A stretch of DNA of 10,631 nt from assembly GCA_021106775.1 (NCBI GenBank), contig JAIOTL010000134.1:1-10631 (forward strand), given 5' to 3'. The notes below the pieces were generated by a model that searched no databases, was not told the DNA's origin, and worked only from the letters and a program-made list of their open reading frames with translations. Source of the stretch: Planctomycetota bacterium (GTDB lineage: Bacteria > Planctomycetota > UBA8742 > SKZP01 > JAIOTL01). This document shows, one piece after another, positions 7,741 to 10,631 of this stretch; within the stretch, counting starts at the first letter, position 1; the number at the start of each line of letters is the position of its first letter. Position numbers and translations under genes: made by a program.

Positions 7741-7765
7741 AACCCACGGTTTTACGTGGGTTTTT
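7741..7765 (+). terminator. Intrinsic terminator after the thiolase-fold/DUF35 gene pair
   Basis: AACCCACG (7741-7748) pairs perfectly with CGTGGGTT (7755-7762) around a 6-nt loop. The T-run 7761-7765 overlaps the end of the stem. It begins 11 bp after the DUF35 stop. The T-tract is short, so some read-through into the CoA-transferase genes is likely. Confidence 0.75.
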
Positions 7766-7773
7766 GCATATGA

Positions 7774-7802
7774 TTGACAATTGTACATTATGGAAGTAAC
7801 AT
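7774..7802 (+). promoter_or_regulatory. Promoter of the CoA-transferase/acyl-CoA dehydrogenase genes
   Basis: A perfect TTGACA (7774-7779) is followed after 17 bp by TAACAT (7797-7802, 4/6 match). It sits 9 bp past a terminator and about 70 bp before the alpha-subunit ATG. The palindrome ACAATTGT (7777-7784) overlaps the -35 element and could be part of an operator. The remaining leader (7803-7873) is AT-rich and shows nothing else. Confidence 0.55.
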
Positions 7803-7873
7803 TTTCTATTAATTATTATACTTCGTATGGTGATATTAAAAATTGCCCCAATTTTAATGAGAAGGAGCGTTCA

Positions 7874-8863
7874 ATGGTTGATATTTTGGATAGTGGCGAA
7901 GGTTCCTTGTTTATGAATCCTGACCCTGAGGAAGCTAGACAGTATTTTAGGCAGAAAAGCCGTAAAATGACCAAAAAAGTTATGTCAGCAACTGACGCTG
8001 TTGAGAAATTTGTTCCTGACGGGTCTTATCTTGCTTCAGGCGGTTTTGGTGGTGTGAGAATCGCATCGGAATTATTGCATGAAATTGTCCGTCAACGTAA
8101 GAAAAACCTGAGTTTGGCTGGTCACACAACGACGCATGATTATCAGATTCTTATGGCTGGTAAATGCGTCAGCAAAGTTGATGTTGCATACATTGTCGGG
8201 CTTGAAGCACGTGGACTTTCGCCAAACGCCCGTAGAGTTACACAAAGCGGTGATGTTGAGCTTGTTGAATGGACAAATGCTGCACTCGCCTGGCGACTCC
8301 GCGCTGCTGTAATGGGCGTTCCGTTCATCCCCGCAAGAAATATGCTTGGGACGGACACATATAAATACAGCGGGGCTAAGACGATAATTTGTCCGTTCAC
8401 AGGTAGAAAACTTCTTGCTCTGCCTGCACTTTATCCCGATGTTTCATTAATTCACGTACATCGCTGCGATTCCTACGGCAATGCGCAGATTGACGGTATT
8501 AAAATAGTTGATGAAGACCTTGCACGCGCTTCAAAACGACTAATTATCTCAACCGAAAAAATTGTTTCAAACGACGAAATCAGGCAGAATCCCGATAAAA
8601 CAAGTATTCCGTTTTATTGCGTCGATGCTGTTGTCGAATCTCCGTATGGAAGCTATCCCGGAAATATGCCCTACGAGTATTTCTCGGACGAAGAACATAT
8701 CATGGAATGGCTGACGGTGGAAAAAGATGAGGAAAAATTCGCAGAATTCCTTGATAAAAACATCTACGGAGTGGAAACTTTCGCTGAATACATAGAACTA
8801 AACGGTGGCGTCGCGAAGATGCAGAAACTTCGGGCACAAGAGCATTTGATAAATGATAAATAG
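7874..8863 (+). CDS. Family I CoA-transferase, alpha subunit (glutaconate CoA-transferase A-like)
   Basis: A 329-residue alpha subunit of a heteromeric family I CoA-transferase, which moves CoA from a donor thioester to a free acid. Conserved blocks recall GctA: the glycine-rich GSYLASGGFGGVR (50-62), ALPALYPDVSLIHVH (183-197, the LPxxxxDVAIIHA block), DGIKIVDEDLARASKR (207-222), STEKIVSNDEIR (226-237) and CVDAVVESPYGSYP (249-262). About 34 residues precede the point where GctA normally begins. The ATG at 7874 is supported by AAGGAG 6 nt upstream; a longer in-frame TTG at 7781 lies inside the promoter and is rejected, and an ATG at 7967 has no good site. The beta-subunit gene follows after 9 bp. 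The substrate is unknown. The ring-opening hydrolase pair IpdAB shares this fold and is the main alternative. Confidence 0.88.
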   Translation: MVDILDSGEGSLFMNPDPEEARQYFRQKSRKMTKKVMSATDAVEKFVPDGSYLASGGFGGVRIASELLHEIVRQRKKNLSLAGHTTTHDYQILMAGKCVSKVDVAYIVGLEARGLSPNARRVTQSGDVELVEWTNAALAWRLRAAVMGVPFIPARNMLGTDTYKYSGAKTIICPFTGRKLLALPALYPDVSLIHVHRCDSYGNAQIDGIKIVDEDLARASKRLIISTEKIVSNDEIRQNPDKTSIPFYCVDAVVESPYGSYPGNMPYEYFSDEEHIMEWLTVEKDEEKFAEFLDKNIYGVETFAEYIELNGGVAKMQKLRAQEHLINDK

Positions 8864-8872
8864 GAGCAAATA

Positions 8873-9643
8873 ATGGAAAAACAATATAATTCAATGGAAA
8901 TGATGATTTGTGCAGCCTCGCGCGTCCTCGAAGACAACTCATCAGTGATGGTGGGAACTGGAGCACCATGTGCTGCCAGCATGCTCGCCCAGAAGCTTCA
9001 CGCGAAAAGTCTGCTGATTTACTTCGAAGCTGGTGGTGTTGGACCACAGATGCCGACAATGCCAATTTCTGTCGGTGATTCACGTACATTTCATCGTGCT
9101 GTGATGGCTGGCTCAATGTATGACATCATGGAAAACGCTTCACGAGGGTTGATTGATTATGCGTTTGTTAGTGGTGCGCAGATTGATATGTACGGCAATT
9201 TGAATGCAACAATCATCGGTGATTACAAACGCCCAAAGGTGCGGTTTCCTGGAAGCGGTGGAGCGAATGACATTACGAGTCTATGCTGGCGCAGCATGGT
9301 CGTAACTCCTCATTCAATAAAACGTTTCGTAAAAAAAGTAGATTTCATCACTTCTCCGGGATATCTGCAAGGTGGAAACTCCCGAGATGAATCGGGTTTA
9401 CCTTTAGGCACCGGTCCATATCGCGTTATAACCGACCTTGGAGTGATGGGATATGACGATGAATCTAAAAGAATGAAGGTTATTGCAGTGCATCCCGGAT
9501 TTTCGTTCGAAAACATGCAGGAAAACACGGAATTTGAGCTTTTAAAAGCAGATGAAATCGGAGTTACAGAACCACCAACAGAGATAGAACTTGAAATATT
9601 ACGTAATGAAGTTGACCCGAACAGATATATTATTGGTAGATAA
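8873..9643 (+). CDS. Family I CoA-transferase, beta subunit (glutaconate CoA-transferase B-like)
   Basis: A 256-residue partner of the preceding alpha subunit, close to the usual length of GctB (about 265). The segment IYFEAGGVG (49-57) corresponds to the IYESGxIG block of GctB, and Glu52 falls on the catalytic glutamate that forms the glutamyl-CoA thioester. Other family blocks are DYAFVSGAQIDMYGNLNAT (135-153), a glycine-rich FPGSGGANDI (162-171) and the C-terminal PTEIELEILRNEVDP motif. The retained Glu favours a genuine transferase over an IpdB-type hydrolase, which lacks it. AGGAG (8862-8866) sits 6 nt before the ATG, overlapping the stop of the alpha gene, so translation is probably coupled. 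An acyl-CoA dehydrogenase gene follows after 31 bp. Confidence 0.9.
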   Translation: MEKQYNSMEMMICAASRVLEDNSSVMVGTGAPCAASMLAQKLHAKSLLIYFEAGGVGPQMPTMPISVGDSRTFHRAVMAGSMYDIMENASRGLIDYAFVSGAQIDMYGNLNATIIGDYKRPKVRFPGSGGANDITSLCWRSMVVTPHSIKRFVKKVDFITSPGYLQGGNSRDESGLPLGTGPYRVITDLGVMGYDDESKRMKVIAVHPGFSFENMQENTEFELLKADEIGVTEPPTEIELEILRNEVDPNRYIIGR

Positions 9644-9674
9644 ACAACTAGAGTTTTACATAAGGGAGATTGAA

Positions 9675-10631
9675 ATGAGTCTTGATTATTCATTGTCAGA
9701 AGACCATGAGATGATTCGTGATATGGTGCGGAGGTTGGCTGAGGATGAGCTAAAGGAAAAGGCGAAAGAATGCGACGAAAAGGAGGAATTTTCGTACGAA
9801 TTGACGGCGAAGATGGCTGAGCAAGGGCTTTTCGGCATGCAGATTCCAGAGATTTACGGTGGTGGTGAAATGGATTATCTGTCGTACGTTATTGCGGTTG
9901 AGGAGCTTGCGCGGGTTGATGGTTCGCAGGCTGCAACGGTCGCAGCGGAAAACTCTCTCGGAATCGGACCACTTTATGATTTCGGTAATGAGGAACAACG
10001 GAAAAAATATCTTCCGAAACTTTGTTCAGGAGAAGCACTCTGGGGTTTCGGGCTTACTGAACCTTTGGCGGGTTCTGATGCTGGTGGCTCGAAAACAAAA
10101 GCTGTTCAAGACGGTGATGACTGGATAATTAACGGCTCGAAGATATTTATTACAAATGGTTCGTCAGATATTTCGATTGGTGCGACAGTGCAGGCGATTA
10201 CAGGCGTAAAAGCGAGCGGTAAGCCTGAAATGACTTGCTTTATCGTTGAGTCTGGAACAAAAGGTTTTGAGCAGAAAACGATGAAGGATAAGATGATGTG
10301 GCGCGGCTCAAACACAGCAGAACTCTATTTCGAGGATGTGCGCGTGCCCAAGGAAAATATGCTTGGTAACCGCGGTGACGGATTTAAGCAGATGTTGATG
10401 ACGCTGGATAAAGGCAGATTATCCATTGGAGCAATGGGACTGGGTTGTGCTCAGGGAGCTTTCGAAGAAGCGTTGAAATATTCTAAGGAACGGGAACAAT
10501 TTAACAAGCGGATTTGCGATTTTCAGGTGAATGCGTTCAAACTTGCGGACATGGACATGGAGATTGAACTCGCGCGAAATCTGCTTTACAAGGCGACATG
10601 GATGTACATGAACAAGATGGATTTCAGCAAA
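9675..10631 (+). CDS. Acyl-CoA dehydrogenase (partial, 3' end outside the window)
   Basis: A flavoprotein that oxidises an acyl-CoA to the trans-2-enoyl-CoA and passes electrons to ETF. The frame is open from ATG 9675 to the window edge, giving 319 of an expected 380 or so residues. The family blocks appear in order: an N-terminal helical domain, GFGLTEPLAGSDAGG (124-138, FAD/substrate signature), INGSKIFITNGSSDI (152-166), MWRGSNTAELYFEDVRVP (208-225) and REQFNKRICDFQ (273-284). The usual catalytic Glu near residue 365-380 is beyond the edge, so substrate class and activity cannot be judged. GGGAG lies 6 nt before the ATG. It follows the CoA-transferase genes by 31 bp on the same strand and is probably in their operon, acting on the acyl-CoA they form. 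BbsG-like or short/branched-chain enzymes are both possible. Confidence 0.93.
   Translation, partial: MSLDYSLSEDHEMIRDMVRRLAEDELKEKAKECDEKEEFSYELTAKMAEQGLFGMQIPEIYGGGEMDYLSYVIAVEELARVDGSQAATVAAENSLGIGPLYDFGNEEQRKKYLPKLCSGEALWGFGLTEPLAGSDAGGSKTKAVQDGDDWIINGSKIFITNGSSDISIGATVQAITGVKASGKPEMTCFIVESGTKGFEQKTMKDKMMWRGSNTAELYFEDVRVPKENMLGNRGDGFKQMLMTLDKGRLSIGAMGLGCAQGAFEEALKYSKEREQFNKRICDFQVNAFKLADMDMEIELARNLLYKATWMYMNKMDFSK

Noticed and set aside
7781..7873. N-terminal extension of the CoA-transferase alpha subunit from TTG 7781
   Set aside because: The TTG falls within the promoter spacer, and AAGGAG is placed for the ATG at 7874.

Overview
The window is moderately AT-rich bacterial DNA with strong GGAGG-type ribosome binding sites, Sec signal peptides and rho-independent terminators. 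The gene set is a sodium/phosphate transporter, an exported FG-GAP/UnbV propeller protein, and CoA-thioester catabolism of the glutaconate CoA-transferase and acyl-CoA dehydrogenase type. It fits a Gram-negative, probably anaerobic or environmental bacterium, perhaps an uncultured lineage. The sequence alone does not fix the phylum. No rRNA, tRNA, CRISPR array or intact transposase was seen.

Layout. Bases 1-231 hold the C-terminal end of a probable surface protein, closed by a terminator at 265-298. A Na+/Pi cotransporter with a PhoU-like tail follows on + (519-2372). It converges on a minus-strand gene for a secreted seven-repeat FG-GAP propeller protein with an ASPIC/UnbV-like domain and a TPR-like helical tail (2410-4671). 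A block of about 200 bp bounded by short inverted repeats (4698-4895/4908) separates this from an unrecognised 140-residue coiled-coil protein (4891-5313, minus). A 358-bp divergent intergenic region then leads into the main block.

From 5672 to the end every gene is on + and belongs to acyl-CoA chemistry: a thiolase-superfamily protein (5672-7093), a DUF35 zinc-ribbon/OB-fold partner (7118-7729), the alpha (7874-8863) and beta (8873-9643) subunits of a family I CoA-transferase, and an acyl-CoA dehydrogenase cut by the window edge (9675-10631). A hairpin terminator and a fresh TTGACA promoter lie between the DUF35 gene and the transferase genes. The block therefore looks like two transcription units serving one pathway.

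How they may work together (inference). The CoA-transferase would activate a carboxylic or dicarboxylic acid and the dehydrogenase would desaturate the acyl-CoA. After hydration or oxidation by enzymes outside the window, the thiolase-fold/DUF35 pair would cleave a C-C bond. The most notable point is that the thiolase-fold protein has glycine where the nucleophilic cysteine should be, while its histidines are kept. Together with the DUF35 partner this recalls the Ltp2-ChsH2 steroid side-chain aldolase more than a true thiolase. The substrate cannot be named from the sequence.
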